This document shows positions 45,356-55,130 of a stretch of DNA of 64,000 bases, piece after piece. Both the position numbers and the translations under genes were made by a program. The DNA lies in assembly GCF_026248685.1 (NCBI RefSeq), contig NZ_CP111041.1, forward strand, positions 434,001-498,000. Reading direction: 5' to 3'. The notes under the pieces were generated by a model. The model saw only the letters and a list, made by a program, of their open reading frames with translations. It was not told where the DNA came from and did not search any database. The DNA is from Haladaptatus caseinilyticus (GTDB taxonomy: Archaea > Halobacteriota > Halobacteria > Halobacteriales > Haladaptataceae). The stretch's first letter is position 1, and each line of letters starts with the position of its first letter.

Positions 45356-46183
45356 TTAGTTTTCGTACGTTCGATTTATTCCATGCCTGCGAAGCAGATG
45401 GTGTACGATGTTGAGTGTCCAATTGCGTCGTGTTTCGAGATCGGTCCCATAGCGCGTTGTTTCGACGATAAATCCGGGTTGGTTGAGGTCAGCATCGACC
45501 TTATGGATGAGTAACGGTCGGTCACCATCGATGGTGTTGCCGCGTCTGAAGCGATAGTAGTCTTCGAGTGAACCGTCGAAATGATAGCGGTTCATGTACC
45601 GGGTCGTCATCACTGCGTCTTCTCCAGCACCCGACGCCGTCGTCGGATAGATCGCCTGCCCAACTCCCTCAGGACCGACGTCCTCGTTGTAAATTCCCTT
45701 CGAGCTGTGGAGATCGAGCACGACATCTGGGTCGTATGATGTGATAACGTCCCAGATTGCACGCGCAAGTGGTGTCGTCGGCTCTTCACCGGGAGGGAAT
45801 TTGCGGTTGAGATTTCCGTTATCGTTCGAGTATGTATCTCGTCGAATCGCGACGGGGTTTGCTCGTGGAATCGTGATAAGAGTTCCCTGGTCAATCGACC
45901 ATGTTTTTACGTCCTCTGCGGCTTGGTAGCCCGCTTCTTCGATCCCATGAAACCCCCCAACAACGACCGCTGTGGGTCCTTCGTTCTGCATATCCGTGAG
46001 ATACACATCAGTTTCATCAGGTGTACCCTCACGGATAGTGTGAGTGTCCCGTATCGCCGCCTGGCTAGTGCCTTGTGTAGCCAGTGCGGCCGGTGTTGCA
46101 ACAGCTGCTAAGCCAGCGTGACGTAGAAATGAACGACGTTTTTGAGTTGTCTTTTCGCTACCGCCTTCGTGTTTTTCTGCCAT
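45356..46183 (-). CDS. Tat-exported succinylglutamate-desuccinylase/aspartoacylase-type hydrolase
   Basis: About 275 residues from ATG 46183. A twin-arginine signal KRRSFLRHAGLAAVATPAAL spans 16-35. The zinc-site set of the M14-like AstE/aspartoacylase group is visible: H79 and E82 in GFHGIEEAG, NLNR (124-127) and H159 in LDLHSSKG. Bacterial DoeB belongs to this family, but an exported version would act on external substrates. Its target acyl-amino acid is unknown. Confidence 0.8.
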   Translation of the reverse strand: MAEKHEGGSEKTTQKRRSFLRHAGLAAVATPAALATQGTSQAAIRDTHTIREGTPDETDVYLTDMQNEGPTAVVVGGFHGIEEAGYQAAEDVKTWSIDQGTLITIPRANPVAIRRDTYSNDNGNLNRKFPPGEEPTTPLARAIWDVITSYDPDVVLDLHSSKGIYNEDVGPEGVGQAIYPTTASGAGEDAVMTTRYMNRYHFDGSLEDYYRFRRGNTIDGDRPLLIHKVDADLNQPGFIVETTRYGTDLETRRNWTLNIVHHLLRRHGINRTYEN

Positions 46184-46748
46184 TGCAACCTTTGTCAAAC
46201 ATAGAATAAGTTAGTTATACGGTCGCTGCAATTACTAAAGGAAACATTACTGAACGATGGGACCGATACCGAACCAAGGCAACGGTAGCATCGCTTTCCG
46301 CCCGTCTGATTCGGGAACTCATTGGCGAACGCTAACGTGGTTCCCGTTATGAACGGGTGTTACAGCCCATTGTAGGAGAGGTCATACCAAACGGTCGAAC
46401 AGAATTGCTCCAACCCACGTGAGTCGGAGGCGTACCACGGAGGGTGAGAGGTGATTTCATCGACCCAGACCCGGAGAAATACGACGATGGAGCGAAAACG
46501 TCTGTAACCGAATCAGACGGACCACGACAGGTACGTGAGTATTCGTACCAGTGCTGTACGTGGCAGATATATCGTAAATCGTTCTTTCTCGGGGGTGCGA
46601 AGATATAAAAGTGGAATTCTCCGACGTACGGTCTGTAGAGACCCCACTCCTTCTTGACACCGCCGTGTCCCCAAAACACGCCGTAAAACAGGAGACATCC
46701 CTCTCAAGGAGCAACCGGCGTTAGCCGTGATAGGCGGGGCGAGACGGT
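46184..46748. other. Intergenic region, no gene seen
   Basis: The minus-strand frames at 46347-46714 are Cys/Arg-rich shadows without family features. I see no repeat or RNA structure that I can support. Confidence 0.4.
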
Positions 46749-46934
46749 TTACAGACTACCGTGATTCTGAAATTCGCTTTCGTTACACTGTGTACAGTGA
46801 GTTGGTTTCGAGATAAACGTCGTACCGCATTCTTCACACTCGAAAATGTCTCCGGTCGTTCGCATTTCTCGTTCCGTCTGTTGAGTAGGGCTGTCTTGAC
46901 TGAAGGCATCTCGCAACTGGTGTAGGAACCCCAT
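46749..46934 (-). CDS. Small zinc-ribbon protein
   Basis: The 61-residue protein opens MGFLHQLRDAFS, a start common to small haloarchaeal proteins, then has a disordered acidic linker and two CxxC knuckles: FECEECG (C33, C36) and HCTQC (C47, C50). It binds one zinc. Function is unknown; such proteins are often proposed to bind nucleic acid or protein. The frame is open to 47036, but the ATG at 46934 begins the conserved part. Confidence 0.75.
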   Translation of the reverse strand: MGFLHQLRDAFSQDSPTQQTEREMRTTGDIFECEECGTTFISKPTHCTQCNESEFQNHGSL

Positions 46935-47442
46935 TGGTGAAGGAAAATTCAATGACCTTGTACAAAGACTTTGCTCTCTATATGAAAATATATCTCGTTT
47001 CTCTGTTGAGAGCGATAGAGGGAGAATAGTACTCATTAGTCCTCCAAGTGAGGTCGTCTTCCACTTCCGACGTCAATCCAATCGATCGGGTTCGATCTTC
47101 GTTGATGCTGATTGGCTAGTTTCAGATTATTCACACCATCTATCATATAATGACTGATTTCTGTCCTAAAGTACGTCACAGAGAGATCATAACGTAGTTC
47201 AATCCGCGTTCCGTTTGACCAACTCCGTAAAATACTATCCGGGACGAGTTCCGTTATATAAAGCTACTAGTCTCGCTCTCGGGAAGCGCTCTACCAGCCA
47301 CCATACTTACTGGAAATGTAGATTCACGGTATAGCGAAGGAACGAGGAGCTATGTTATTTCATGTTCACCTCCGTCATCAGTTGGAGGGCGAAACGGTGA
47401 ATGGTCAAACTGTTCAAATCCGAGGATGGCAATCCGATATCG
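46935..47442. other. Intergenic region, no gene seen
   Basis: The 500-base stretch is AT-rich, particularly 46950-47300. I see no coding frame with protein-like features or haloarchaeal codon bias. It probably holds the zinc-ribbon promoter and the 3' end of the alcohol dehydrogenase transcript. Confidence 0.45.
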
Positions 47443-48759
47443 TTACTCGGTCCAGTTGTGAAGTGCGTCCACGAATATGTCATGGACATCTTCTTCGGTT
47501 ACCGGCCGCGGATTACACCGTAGAAGCCGTTCTTGGGTTTGGACGGTCTGTTCGGCCAACCAGTCCACGTCGTCTTCCGTTATTCCTGCTAGTTCGGTGA
47601 GACCACTCGGAAGGACGTTAAGATCTCGCTGGAGCTGGATATACTGTGCCTTCAGTGCTTCAGCCGCTTCGTGATCGGTTTTCCCGGTCGTCTCTACGCC
47701 GAACAATTCCGCGAGGCGTGCGAACCGCTCGGGATCACTCGCCGAGTTGTAATCGATGCTGCTCGCTGGTGTGAGAACGGCGATAGTCTCCCCGTGGAAA
47801 CTGTGATAGCGGTTTCCAACCGGGTAGGCCATCGCGTGGCAGAGCGACGCACCAGCCGTGAGCCCAGCAATGGCACCAAATAACGCCCCTTGGAGCATGT
47901 TCGAACGAGCTTCGAGGTCGTCGCCGTTGTGAACAGCCGTGCGAACGTTGCTCGACAGCAGGTCGATGGCCTTCTCCGAAAACATCTCGGTAAGCGGTGT
48001 CCGGCCAGCATAGACCGGGCGCATTTCGGGGTCGGCTGGCCGCAAGAGGGAATCATACTCGTGAGTGGTAAACCCCTCGATCGCGTGCCCGAGTGCATCC
48101 ATCGCAGTGTTCGCCGTCAACTCCGGTGGAAGCGTCGTCGTCAACGTCGGGTCGAGGATGGCCGCGTCAGCCCGGATATGATTGCTCGAAATGCCTTCCT
48201 TGATGTTCTTTTCTTCGACGGAAAGGATAGCCACCGGCGATATTTCGGCCCCTGTTCCTGCGGTCGTCGGCATGAGGACAAGCGGCGGGCCTGACTCGGT
48301 GATGGATTTTCCTTGCCCAGTCGGTTCAGCGACATAGTCGAGCGGACTCCCCCCGTTGGCAACGATGGTTCGTGTGGCCTTCGCGGTGTCCATACAACTG
48401 CCACCGCCGAGTCCGACGTAATAGTCGTACCCGGAGTCTCCCGTTCGGGACCGAACGAACGAAACACAATCCTCGATCGCCTCGATCGAGGGTTCACGCT
48501 CCGACTCATCGTAGATATCGACGTTTAGACCCGCGTCGATCAAGTGAGACGAAACACGCTCGACGTGTCCGGCATCGACGAGTCCTTCGTCCGTAATGAT
48601 GAGACCGCTGGCGTTTTCATCGACACCCAGATCGCGGAGTTGAAACGCGAGTTCTTCGGTCGCATCCAGTCCGAACCGTATCTGTGGCATCTGAATGTGC
48701 CACACGGTCTCCGGGGAGAGTTCGTGGGACGGTGCGGATACTGAACGTTCGTATCCCAT
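47443..48759 (-). CDS. Iron-containing alcohol dehydrogenase, hydroxyacid-oxoacid transhydrogenase/GHB type
   Basis: The 438-residue protein is a group III alcohol dehydrogenase. It has GGGSCMDTAK for NAD, PTTAGTGAE, DALGHAIEGFTT and a C-terminal metal histidine region SLCHAMAYPVGN with YHSFHGE. The middle segment RPVYAGRTPLTEMFSEKAI is peculiar to the transhydrogenase/4-hydroxybutyrate dehydrogenase branch (ADHFE1, BlcB). These oxidise 4-hydroxybutyrate to succinate semialdehyde. The gene is directly after the lactonase gene, so the two would form a lactone-opening and oxidising pair. Confidence 0.88.
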   Translation of the reverse strand: MGYERSVSAPSHELSPETVWHIQMPQIRFGLDATEELAFQLRDLGVDENASGLIITDEGLVDAGHVERVSSHLIDAGLNVDIYDESEREPSIEAIEDCVSFVRSRTGDSGYDYYVGLGGGSCMDTAKATRTIVANGGSPLDYVAEPTGQGKSITESGPPLVLMPTTAGTGAEISPVAILSVEEKNIKEGISSNHIRADAAILDPTLTTTLPPELTANTAMDALGHAIEGFTTHEYDSLLRPADPEMRPVYAGRTPLTEMFSEKAIDLLSSNVRTAVHNGDDLEARSNMLQGALFGAIAGLTAGASLCHAMAYPVGNRYHSFHGETIAVLTPASSIDYNSASDPERFARLAELFGVETTGKTDHEAAEALKAQYIQLQRDLNVLPSGLTELAGITEDDVDWLAEQTVQTQERLLRCNPRPVTEEDVHDIFVDALHNWTE

Positions 48760-49563
48760 CTACCCCCACCCCGATTGAATCGCTTCGTACTGGTCAGGAT
48801 CGTGGCCGTAGACGATTTCCGCGTCGTGTTCACGCTCGATTTCTTTCAGCGTCTGAAGGCTTCGGAACCAGTGGCGGTGGCTCCACAACAACCCTGCCCC
48901 CAACGGTGTTTCGTCTTCATAGTTCTCCGTTTGGTAAATCTCGTCGCCCGCGAACGCGACGGTGCCCTCGTCGTCGAGGTGAACGACTGTTCCGGTCAAC
49001 CCCGGCGTATGCCCCGGCAGACGGACGAAGTCCACGTCCTCGAAATGTGTCTCTCGATCCCCATGAAGGAGTTGCCAGTTCAGGTCGTGATCGAAATCCT
49101 CGAGGATGTACGCCGCACTTCCCTCGTCGGTTTTTGCCGAGTAGTAGGCGAACTTCATCTCTTCTTCGTGGACGAACACGGGTGTATCGGTCCCGTCGAA
49201 GTGGTGGAGGCCACCCGCATGGTCGAGATGAAGGTGACTCTGGAACACGTAGTCGATATCATCAAGACTCCATCCTGCATCTTCGAGGTCACCCGCGAGA
49301 GTATGCTCGGAAGCATCGTGTGGATAGAACGCCTCCTTCAATCCTTCGGGCCAATGGCCGTCGAGTGCGTCCTCATGGTTTCCGGTGTCCCAGAGAATAG
49401 TCCCCTCTGGATGGTCGATAACGAGGTTGAACACTGGAATTGCGGCATACTCAGTGTCTGGATTCGGATTCGAATGCGATCCGAGTGTGTTTCCCTCGAT
49501 CAAGTAGTTCAGGTCACATTGCAGTTCGCCACGATCGATTACGTCGATGGTCGCATTGACCAT
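48760..49563 (-). CDS. Metallo-beta-lactamase-fold lactonase (AHL/gamma-butyrolactone lactonase family)
   Basis: The 267-residue protein has the zinc motif SHLHLDHAGG (110-115 HxHxDH), a downstream LPGHTPG histidine, GDEIYQTENYED with the bridging aspartate, and the C-terminal GHDPDQYEA found in AttM/BlcC and AiiA-type lactonases. These open homoserine lactones or gamma-butyrolactone. Its stop abuts the start of the iron alcohol dehydrogenase, so they are co-transcribed. The combination points to gamma-butyrolactone to 4-hydroxybutyrate to succinate semialdehyde. Quorum-signal cleavage is the alternative. Confidence 0.87.
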   Translation of the reverse strand: MVNATIDVIDRGELQCDLNYLIEGNTLGSHSNPNPDTEYAAIPVFNLVIDHPEGTILWDTGNHEDALDGHWPEGLKEAFYPHDASEHTLAGDLEDAGWSLDDIDYVFQSHLHLDHAGGLHHFDGTDTPVFVHEEEMKFAYYSAKTDEGSAAYILEDFDHDLNWQLLHGDRETHFEDVDFVRLPGHTPGLTGTVVHLDDEGTVAFAGDEIYQTENYEDETPLGAGLLWSHRHWFRSLQTLKEIEREHDAEIVYGHDPDQYEAIQSGWG

Positions 49564-49664
49564 AGTTAGGTAGCACCATGATTACTAATCATACTTTTGC
49601 CCGTATCGTCTCCGTTTGCAATATACAATCGGCAGGAGTGCAATAGAAAATGTGCTCGGGAAAT

Positions 49665-50105
49665 TCAATCTTCGTCGCTTTCTTCTATCACGTCGATCGG
49701 GATCGCTATGTCACCCCCAACGCTGAGAGAACCGTCGTCTGCGACGGCGGAAATCCACGTCATCACCTCTTCCGGCTCCGTCTGGTGGAGAAGTTCTCGC
49801 ACAGCTATCGCGCTTAGTCGTCCCGCGACCGTACTCCCAGCAAAGCGAACCACCATGTGATCGTCGCCGAAGCGATCGAGGAGTTGCTTTCCGAGGCCCC
49901 GTCCGAGCGTTCGGCCAAACGTTTCGGCGAGCTGTTCGTAATCCACGGCGGCGTCGTACCCTGCGCCATCGTACAACGCTTGGACGTCCACGCTATCGAG
50001 AACGTTCTTCGCGATTTCTGTCGTGAAGAGCAGGTCGAGACCTCGCTCGATCTGCTCGATTCGTTCACTTCGGTCTATCGAGTCGTCCATTGGTTCTGTT
50101 TTCAC
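49665..50105 (-). CDS. Conserved hypothetical, soluble acidic protein
   Basis: The 146-residue protein shows helical, acidic sequence with LDLLFTTEIAKNVLDSVD and LAETFGRTLGRGLGKQLLDRFGDDH. I do not recognise a family; composition is typical for a haloarchaeal cytoplasmic protein. An ATG at 50090 is an alternative start. It sits between the lactonase and the surface-glycan genes with its own upstream gap. Confidence 0.65.
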   Translation of the reverse strand: MKTEPMDDSIDRSERIEQIERGLDLLFTTEIAKNVLDSVDVQALYDGAGYDAAVDYEQLAETFGRTLGRGLGKQLLDRFGDDHMVVRFAGSTVAGRLSAIAVRELLHQTEPEEVMTWISAVADDGSLSVGGDIAIPIDVIEESDED

Positions 50106-50344
50106 TAGTGGGAAACGAATGGTTGATATCTCTTGCTTGCCCTCGCAAGGGTACTAAACCGGGTTCCTCTCGCGGTCCGATTCACGATCGACCCGAACCG
50201 CTTCCCACCGACTCCCGTTCAGTCGTGAGCCAACTCAGATCCACAACTGATGGATGCTTACAGAATCGATCACAAGAACATTCACCGGTATCGTCGTCCG
50301 TTCTGATCGCACGAATCACAAATATCGGTGCGAATTATTTCGGT

Positions 50345-51286
50345 CTATGTATAGGACCGGAGTTGACGCTCTTCGAACCACTCTATCGTCATTTCAAGTC
50401 CGTGCTCGAAGGGAACCTCGACCTTCCACCCGGTTTCTTTCTGCAGTTTCTGATTGTCACAGATGAGGCGACGACTTCCTACTGTGTCCTTCCGAAGATC
50501 TTCGACCGGGACGTTACCGAATCGTTGGGAGATCTGATTAGCCAGCGTTCCGGCCGAAACCTCGTCGCCGCTCCCGACGTTCACGACGTCACCGAGGAGC
50601 CCGTCACAGGTCGAAGCTTCTAACAGTGCCGCAACACCGTTTGTGACGTACATAAAGTCCCTCGAAGACTTACCGTTCCAGATTTCTATTTTTCCTTCGT
50701 CGAGGGCTTGTGCGATCAGAGTCGGAATCAGATATCCCCTTTCCTGTTTCGGTCCGAAGAGGTTGAAGTTTCGAACGATAGTGACCGGAAGACGATAGTT
50801 TTCGTAGTAGTTTCGACAGAGGTCTTCCCCTATCTTCTTCGTGACAGCATATGGATCATAACCATGTCGTGGATGTGACTCGTTGATCGGAACGTACTCG
50901 GGGTCCCCATACACCGAGGCTGTCGAAGTGAATACGATCCGGTCACAACCGTTCCGCCGGCACGTTTCGAGTATATTTTTCGTTCCAGTGACATTGACGT
51001 CGAAGGCGAGGTCGAAATTATCCTTACACGTTCTCGGGTTCGCAACCGCCGCTAAATGAAAGACGATATCCGCATTGCCGAGGTCGGCGATACTCTCCCG
51101 ATCCCGAACGTCACAGTCAACGATCTCGATATCCCTCCGAATCAGATCGAGGTTATCGAACATTCCAGTGGTAGAGTTATCGAACACGAGTACGTTCGCA
51201 CCCCGTTCGATCAGCGCCTCGCAGAGATGGCTTCCGAGAAAACCTGCACCCCCCGTTACTGCGACGGTTTTCTCAGACCATGACAT
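50345..51286 (-). CDS. NAD-dependent nucleotide-sugar epimerase/dehydratase
   Basis: About 313 residues. The Rossmann motif VTGGAGFLGSHL opens the protein, and the short-chain catalytic YxxxK lies in YDPYAVTKK near 142. Further features include VFHLAAVANPR and NVGSGDEVSAG. These fit UDP-glucose-4-epimerase and relatives. The gene starts 14 bases inside the DegT gene upstream, so they are co-transcribed. It probably makes a sugar precursor for the surface glycan. Confidence 0.9.
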   Translation of the reverse strand: MSWSEKTVAVTGGAGFLGSHLCEALIERGANVLVFDNSTTGMFDNLDLIRRDIEIVDCDVRDRESIADLGNADIVFHLAAVANPRTCKDNFDLAFDVNVTGTKNILETCRRNGCDRIVFTSTASVYGDPEYVPINESHPRHGYDPYAVTKKIGEDLCRNYYENYRLPVTIVRNFNLFGPKQERGYLIPTLIAQALDEGKIEIWNGKSSRDFMYVTNGVAALLEASTCDGLLGDVVNVGSGDEVSAGTLANQISQRFGNVPVEDLRKDTVGSRRLICDNQKLQKETGWKVEVPFEHGLEMTIEWFEERQLRSYT

Positions 51287-52409
51287 ATGATTGCTCCACG
51301 TGATTATCGATTGCATTCTTGAGTGAGCTGATGACGCGTGATTGCTCCGTCTCCGTCATCTCATAGAACATTGGGAGGCTCAGAACGCCCTGAGAGAGCC
51401 ACTCCGCGACCGGATACTGCTCACCCATGAACGAATCTCGATACAGTGGTTGCTGATGAACCGGATCCGGCCACGTGATTCGCGTGCTGATACCGTCGGC
51501 TTCCAGTTGCGCTTTCACCTCGTCTCGATTGCTAAGGATGATGGGATAGAGGAACCATGCATGGTCGTTCTTCGATGCGACACTCGGGAGTCCAACGATA
51601 TCGGAACGTTCCTGTAGCGCGTTCGTATATCGGTTCGCTAACTCCGACCGTTTTTCTGTGATCTCATCGATTCGATCGAACTGAGCGAGCCCAATCGCGG
51701 CGTGAAGATCAGTCATTCGGTAGTTGTGACCCAACAGCACGTGGCGATACTTCTCATCGGGGTCCTCGCCTTGATTTCTGATAATATTCGCTCGACGGTA
51801 CAACTCCTCGTCGTCGGTGAATACCATCCCCCCCTCGGCAGACGTGATCAGTTTCGCAGCATGGAAGCTCGTGATACTGATGTCTGCGAGGGATCCCGCA
51901 CGGACGCCATGCTGTTTTGCGCTGAGGGACTCCGCTGCATCCGCAACGAGATACAGATCATGCTCGTCCGCGATTTCGCTCAACGCATCGTAATCCGCAC
52001 ATTGTCCACCGTAGTCCATCGCCAAGATTGCAACCGTTTTATTCGTCACCTTCTCTTTCACAGCCTCCGGGTCGATATTATACGTCTCGGGTTCGATATC
52101 TGCGAGAATTGGTGTTGCGTGTTGGTATTGCACCGCATTTGCGGTCGCAATGTACGTCATGGCTGGGATGATGACTTCGTCTCCGGGTTCGACTCCGATC
52201 GCTTTGAGAGCAACGTCGAGGGCAGCAGTACCCGAATTCACCGCGACGGCGTACCGGGACCCGACATATTCGGCGACCGTCGATTCGAATTGCTCTACCT
52301 TTGGTCCCTGTGATATCCATGTCGTATCTATCGCCTCCAAGAGCTGTTCTCGTTCGGTCCGACCGATATATGGTTTCCCCCACGGAACTCGTGTTTCTAT
52401 CATACTCAT
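51273..52409 (-). CDS. DegT/DnrJ/EryC1/StrS sugar aminotransferase
   Basis: About 378 residues. Visible features are VNSGTAALDVALKA for the phosphate site, IPAMTYIATANA, and the PLP lysine in SFHAAKLITSAEGGM. These enzymes transfer an amino group to a keto-sugar nucleotide. The true start is probably ATG 52409; ATG 52403 is an alternative. It lies upstream of the epimerase gene with an overlap and likely makes an amino sugar. Confidence 0.92.
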   Translation of the reverse strand: MSMIETRVPWGKPYIGRTEREQLLEAIDTTWISQGPKVEQFESTVAEYVGSRYAVAVNSGTAALDVALKAIGVEPGDEVIIPAMTYIATANAVQYQHATPILADIEPETYNIDPEAVKEKVTNKTVAILAMDYGGQCADYDALSEIADEHDLYLVADAAESLSAKQHGVRAGSLADISITSFHAAKLITSAEGGMVFTDDEELYRRANIIRNQGEDPDEKYRHVLLGHNYRMTDLHAAIGLAQFDRIDEITEKRSELANRYTNALQERSDIVGLPSVASKNDHAWFLYPIILSNRDEVKAQLEADGISTRITWPDPVHQQPLYRDSFMGEQYPVAEWLSQGVLSLPMFYEMTETEQSRVISSLKNAIDNHVEQSYVMV

Positions 52410-52707
52410 AGACCTGAACAACTGCTACGTATTTTGTAATTTAGAGCGAGTATGGATTCATCCCCCCCATTACCGACCCTGTTTCTTCGGAACGATTATC
52501 GATAGCGTTCGTTATCGACTGCTATCCTTGAAAACAGTGGCTGATATCCATGTTATCTGCCGTTGCTCTCGGGTCTCGTGCCATTAAACGGGTGGGCACT
52601 TAGGTACGAAGGTTGTCGGCCAGACGATGGCAACTCACCGTTCCTGCCCGGACACGAAAAATAGCCAAAATCGTTCAGCAAATATCTATCCGCAAGTTAC
52701 ATCTATA

Positions 52708-53829
52708 TCAAATTATTGACTTATATACTGATTCCGTCATCGTCGCGATCTCGTCCCAATCGTACGATTTCGAAAACTCAAAACAATCCTTCTCCATATC
52801 TGCGGCCTGTTCGAGAGCGGTACGGATTTTCCGGGCCAGATCGGTAATCGACGGTTGACAGATGAATCCGTTGAGCCCATCGACGACGACTTCTGTCGCA
52901 GCGTTGTTGCGGTGCTGAACGGTTATCGCGGGGAGACCACACGCGTTTGCTTCTAAGGTAACGAGGCCTGCTCCCTCCCGTACGGACGGTAACACGAGGA
53001 CGCGTGCGGATTTCATCTGTGCTACGACATCATCGTACTTTTCGAAGAACCCGAAAAATTCTACCTTTTCTTGGAGTTGTAGCTCCGTTACCAAGCGAAC
53101 CAGCTCCTCTTTTTGCGGTCCATCTCCGATTATCGCACACGTCACACTACCGCTCCGATTCAACGTATCGACCGCCTGAATGAGTTTATCGACGTTTTTG
53201 TGGGGTAGCAACCGACCAGCATATACTACATCGAACGACTGGTCTGCCGAAGGGATCGACTGGATTTTATCGAAATCGATTCCGTCGGGGACGACGTTGA
53301 TGATATCCGGGCTACGGCCAATTTCCGTTAAATCTCGCTTGATTTTCTCAGAAACGGTAATCATTCGAAGAGGCAACCGTGCGGTCAATAGCTCGATTGC
53401 TTTCCCGAACCCGCCCTTCCATCCGAGATACTCGTACCAGTAATCGCCCCATACCTCGTACCACGTGACGACTGTGGCTGTTTCAGTTACCCATTCGTTT
53501 GATTTCGCGACGAGTATCGGGAAGTACGGAAATTCTTGGCAGTCGACTACGTCGAACCTCTCGGTGAACAGCGGTTTGGCAACGGACGCTGCGAACCGAA
53601 CCGCTTGCGTGATCGATCTTCGCTCCCCCGTGTAAAGTTCGATCGGTTCACAGACCCCGTGGAGCGTCACCCCTTCGCGTTCGATAGTAGACGGCCCATC
53701 CCAGTACTTCATCCCGAACATGTGGATGTCGTGTGAATCGGCCAATCGTTTTGCGATTTCCCACACCCGCTTCTGCGCTCCGCCGACTTCCCATGGGTAC
53801 ACCGCGTCGTAGATGAATGCAATCTTCAT
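52708..53829 (-). CDS. Glycosyltransferase family 4
   Basis: The 373-residue protein begins with a glycine-rich acceptor-side motif WEVGGAQKRVWEIAK, and the sugar-nucleotide half has VVYAGRLLPHKN near 205 and the E-x7-E motif in SVREGAGLVTLEANACG. It is a GT-B inverting or retaining enzyme acting on the cytosolic face of the membrane. The donor is unknown. A gap of 140 bases separates it from the small membrane-protein gene. Confidence 0.92.
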   Translation of the reverse strand: MKIAFIYDAVYPWEVGGAQKRVWEIAKRLADSHDIHMFGMKYWDGPSTIEREGVTLHGVCEPIELYTGERRSITQAVRFAASVAKPLFTERFDVVDCQEFPYFPILVAKSNEWVTETATVVTWYEVWGDYWYEYLGWKGGFGKAIELLTARLPLRMITVSEKIKRDLTEIGRSPDIINVVPDGIDFDKIQSIPSADQSFDVVYAGRLLPHKNVDKLIQAVDTLNRSGSVTCAIIGDGPQKEELVRLVTELQLQEKVEFFGFFEKYDDVVAQMKSARVLVLPSVREGAGLVTLEANACGLPAITVQHRNNAATEVVVDGLNGFICQPSITDLARKIRTALEQAADMEKDCFEFSKSYDWDEIATMTESVYKSII

Positions 53830-53970
53830 CCGGTTATCAACCCCATGAGTCGATACGAACCACCGTTCAATAGTCGTACTGATTGTTTACGTATCGAACG
53901 TCGGTATATCATGAGCTTACATGGCGATCCACTCTCTTGACAGACACAACTGCCATCAAAACGGACAGTC

Positions 53971-54225
53971 TTACAGATGTCCGATCGTCGTTTGGATAAC
54001 CAGGAAAACGAAGATACAGAAGCCGAGAAGAGCCACGAGGCGAAGGCGAGTACGCCAAGGCGGTTGAATACCAACGGGGGCGGTTACCTCAAGGAGTGTA
54101 AGGAACCCGATCAACGAGATGATGAAGAACGTATGTAGCGACAGCAAGTGAAAGACAGACAGCACAAGGATCACTAGTACCATCCACGTTGTTTGGACAT
54201 AAACGATGTGTTGCTGTCGAGTCAT
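53971..54225 (-). CDS. Small three-helix membrane protein
   Basis: The 84-residue protein has three hydrophobic stretches (about 14-30, 33-50 and 63-82). Its ATG overlaps the stop of the 302-residue membrane protein by four bases (ATGA), so translation is coupled. I do not recognise the family; tight coupling suggests that it is a partner of the upstream gene product. Confidence 0.7.
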   Translation of the reverse strand: MTRQQHIVYVQTTWMVLVILVLSVFHLLSLHTFFIISLIGFLTLLEVTAPVGIQPPWRTRLRLVALLGFCIFVFLVIQTTIGHL

Positions 54226-55130
54226 CCTTCGTATCGACCGCTCGTCGGCTTTCTTTCCGGTTCAACGAAATCGAACAACAATGTATGACTCTCCGACACT
54301 TCCGATTGCTCGACATTGACACGTATCGGTTTTTGTATAGCTTCCGCGAACGCAACCGCGATGAACGAAGATGTCGGGTGGTCAAATGTATCGACCCGTC
54401 CAAGACGACTCCCACCGATTTCGACCGTGACGCGTCTTCCCGCAGTATCGACGGTTCCTGTGGCAGTACGTGCAAGTTGAAATTGGTCCGTGACAGCCTC
54501 CATCACCTGCTCTACGAGGAATTTCGGCGACGTGACGGATTTTTTCGTACTGATTTTTTGAAACCGTCGAAAGAGCATCGTGCCACTGGGGTACAACGCT
54601 ATGCCACCTCGATTTGGCGACGGGGAATTCATGAATAGCGTTTCCGTCGATGATTTCGTGGGAAGGACGTAATCGGACGACGAGGGAACGAACAGACGGA
54701 CGGTCGAATGTCCGTCAGTCGATTCCGTAAGATTCGGCACGTATATTCGGATGTCCTGAAAATCGAGTTCTTGTACGAGCAAGCGTTCGTTCCGAGAGAA
54801 CACCGAATTCGTATCAGTGCAGACCTGTGCTGGTAGTAGCGGTTCGGTTGAGAGATAGTACAGAAGCGTACCGGAGAACATACCAGTGCCGCCTAATGCA
54901 AGTAAAACCGGTCGTCCATCTGGCAGTCCTATCCCTCCAACGACCAGTATCAGTCCGAGAACGAAGAGGGTGAATGCGGGCCGTCCGAACGAGCGGTTTT
55001 GACCGACAAGCTTTCGCTTCCAAGAAGGTTTCCTCGTTCGGACATCCCCCACGGGTATATTCGTACTGTCACTGTCTCGCGGATCACCGGTATCCTGTCC
55101 AGTTGACGAGTCGTACCCATCGTCACTCAT
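54222..55130 (-). CDS. Haloarchaeal membrane-anchored protein of unknown function
   Basis: The 302-residue protein has an acidic, Ser/Asp-rich N-terminal tail, two membrane segments (about 50-90), then a soluble domain with LVQELDFQDIRIYVPN, VRLFVPSSSDYVLPT and FDHPTSSFIAVAFAEAIQKP. The pattern recurs in a haloarchaeal family without a known role. It is the first gene of the minus-strand surface-glycan operon. The soluble domain faces the cytosol or exterior depending on topology. Confidence 0.7.
   Translation of the reverse strand: MSDDGYDSSTGQDTGDPRDSDSTNIPVGDVRTRKPSWKRKLVGQNRSFGRPAFTLFVLGLILVVGGIGLPDGRPVLLALGGTGMFSGTLLYYLSTEPLLPAQVCTDTNSVFSRNERLLVQELDFQDIRIYVPNLTESTDGHSTVRLFVPSSSDYVLPTKSSTETLFMNSPSPNRGGIALYPSGTMLFRRFQKISTKKSVTSPKFLVEQVMEAVTDQFQLARTATGTVDTAGRRVTVEIGGSRLGRVDTFDHPTSSFIAVAFAEAIQKPIRVNVEQSEVSESHTLLFDFVEPERKPTSGRYEG

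Noticed and set aside
46347-46714. Minus-strand frames between hydrolase and zinc-ribbon genes
   Set aside because: Composition is unlike haloarchaeal proteins (many Cys, Tyr, Arg) and no family pattern is seen.
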